Source of the DNA: Brugia malayi
Lineage: Eukaryota; Nematoda; Chromadorea; Rhabditida; Onchocercidae
NCBI RefSeq assembly: GCF_000002995.4
Contig: NW_025062479.1
Coordinates: 22,750,721-22,814,720 of the forward strand
Direction of reading: 5' to 3'
DNA: 64,000 bases
Below the pieces are notes generated by a model. That model saw only the letters and a program-made list of their open reading frames with translations. It did no database searches and had not been told where the DNA came from. A program made the translations under genes and the position numbers. Of this stretch, positions 63,066 to 64,000 are shown piece after piece. Numbering within the stretch: position 1 is the first letter of the stretch; each line of letters starts with the position of its first letter.

Positions 63066-63269
63066 ACCAAAACTGATTAATTTTAATAATGGATAGATCT
63101 TTAAATTAATTAGCAAAAGTAGAAGCAGTAATGTGGTAGTAGTAATTCCGGATAATCGGTTTCAAATTTTCCAGAATTCCTGATGAAGTGGATGCAAACG
63201 CTACACTGCTTTTACTACTTTATTTGTTAAATTAAACTTTTTAATTGAAATGAATTGATTTGCTTGCAG

Positions 63270-63817
63270 GTAAATGGGAAACTTACCTTAGGGGAAGTTT
63301 ACCTTAGGGGAAAATATCGCTGACAACGGTGGAATCAAACAATCATTTCGGGTAAATACTTTATTCCACCAATAAGATTTCTATTAAAAATTTGACATTT
63401 TAGCAATCTTTTAACTAAAAGTCTGTTATTTACAGGCATATAAAAAGTATATCGAGCAGATCGGTCATTCTGCCCATAAACTGCCGGGCATGTCAAAGTT
63501 CACCGACGAACAAATATTTTTCCTTTCGTTTGCACAGGTGAACAGAATTCAAATTCAGTGTCCTTTTAATTTGATCGATTAATTTTATGTGAATTTAGTA
63601 GCTTTCAAAACTGAAAGGTGAAAGGTGATATTGTTGTCAGGTTTGGTGTGGCCATCAGACGAAAGAAGCCCAAATCAAGCAAGTGCTTACTAATGAACAT
63701 AGCTCAGCCAAGTATCGTGTCAATGGCCCACTCTCAAATTTACCTGAATTTAGCCAAGCTTTCAATTGTTCATTTGGAAGTTTATTAAATCCTCAGAAGC
63801 GTTGTTCTGTTTGGTGA
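63270..63817 (+). pseudogene. 5'-truncated, frameshifted copy of the M13 peptidase 3' end
   Basis: Three exon equivalents: 63270-63351, 63436-63537 and 63641-63817 (TGA), matching the last three exons of the gene at 51404-60474 in opposite orientation. The first is 82 bases instead of 66: a 16-base direct duplication of TTTACCTTAGGGGAA type shifts the frame inside the GENIADNGG motif, and a TGA follows soon after. The second and third stay open; the third has a change giving HSS for HSP. No upstream exons with HELTH were found in the 2.5 kb before it. It cannot encode a peptidase and is best read as a pseudogene fragment. Confidence 0.9.
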
Positions 63818-63970
63818 CATTTACGTTTATTTCATATCATTTATCCAAGTATTCTTAGCTGTTTATCAATATGCTAACAGTCAAAGCTAAAAACAGATTT
63901 AATCATTTTTAACCATCGATTATCAGAAAGTGATAAGACCAAAAGTCCAAAAATCATATCAATCGTTCAT

Positions 63971-64000
63971 TCATTGAGATTTTTTAATAAATTTAAATGA
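63971..64000 (-). CDS. 3' end of a second carbonic anhydrase copy, cut by the window edge
   Basis: The minus strand reads the last codons of the carbonic anhydrase gene (SFKFIKKSQ, stop at 63971-63973), with one leucine-to-phenylalanine change relative to the first copy. Whether a complete second gene exists lies outside the window. Confidence 0.6.
   Translation of the reverse strand, partial: SFKFIKKSQ

Larger units (their letters stand above)
63068..64000. repeat. right arm of the long inverted repeat
   Basis: Reverse complement of 51188-52131, running to the end of the window and probably beyond. Differences include a 16-base tandem duplication at 63288-63303 and a deletion of about 34 bases between the two stop codons, plus scattered substitutions. 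Confidence 0.93.

Overview
The window is nuclear DNA of a metazoan, most likely a nematode. It is very AT-rich, full of A/T homopolymers and minisatellites, and its genes are cut into many short exons bounded by GT..(T)TTCAG/TTTTAG introns. A septin closest in character to nematode UNC-61 and a likely spliced-leader acceptor just before one ATG support a nematode. The clade (perhaps a spirurid/filarial lineage) is inference from composition only. All gene models were built by hand from splice signals, reading phase and protein family likeness; no search was run.

Layout. 1-8723 (+): the last 15 exons (706 codons) of an IFT121/WDR35-like intraflagellar-transport gene; its 5' part lies before the window. 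11112-13684 (+): a five-exon gene for a putative secreted protein of about 459 residues that I do not recognise. 16531-27829 (-): a complete 14-exon septin gene (664 residues) with a long proline-rich N-terminal extension. 30435-31120 (-): one long exon interrupted by an in-frame TGA; it may be an alternative 5' exon of the septin or part of another gene. 36849-38564 (-): two exons of an unrecognised gene with a poly-asparagine run. 38565-49300: mostly gene-poor AT-rich DNA with several tandem repeats and a short GC-richer patch of splice-donor-like repeats. 49320-51216 (+): a complete eight-exon alpha-carbonic anhydrase (262 residues). 51404-60474 (-): an M13 (neprilysin-like) zinc metallopeptidase of about 748 residues in about 18 exons, tail-to-tail with the carbonic anhydrase. 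60500-63065: no gene seen. 63068-64000: an inverted copy of 51188-52131, carrying the last three peptidase exons (broken by a 16-base duplication) and the first few codons, read from the stop, of a second carbonic anhydrase end.

The genes do not form a pathway: cilium assembly, cytoskeleton, CO2/bicarbonate chemistry and extracellular peptide processing are separate roles. The points most worth a second look are the inverted duplication with its decayed peptidase end, three introns whose tandem repeats carry copies of the neighbouring splice site, the TGA-interrupted exon, and the altered active-site surroundings of the carbonic anhydrase. I found no operon-like new system, CRISPR array, rRNA or tRNA.
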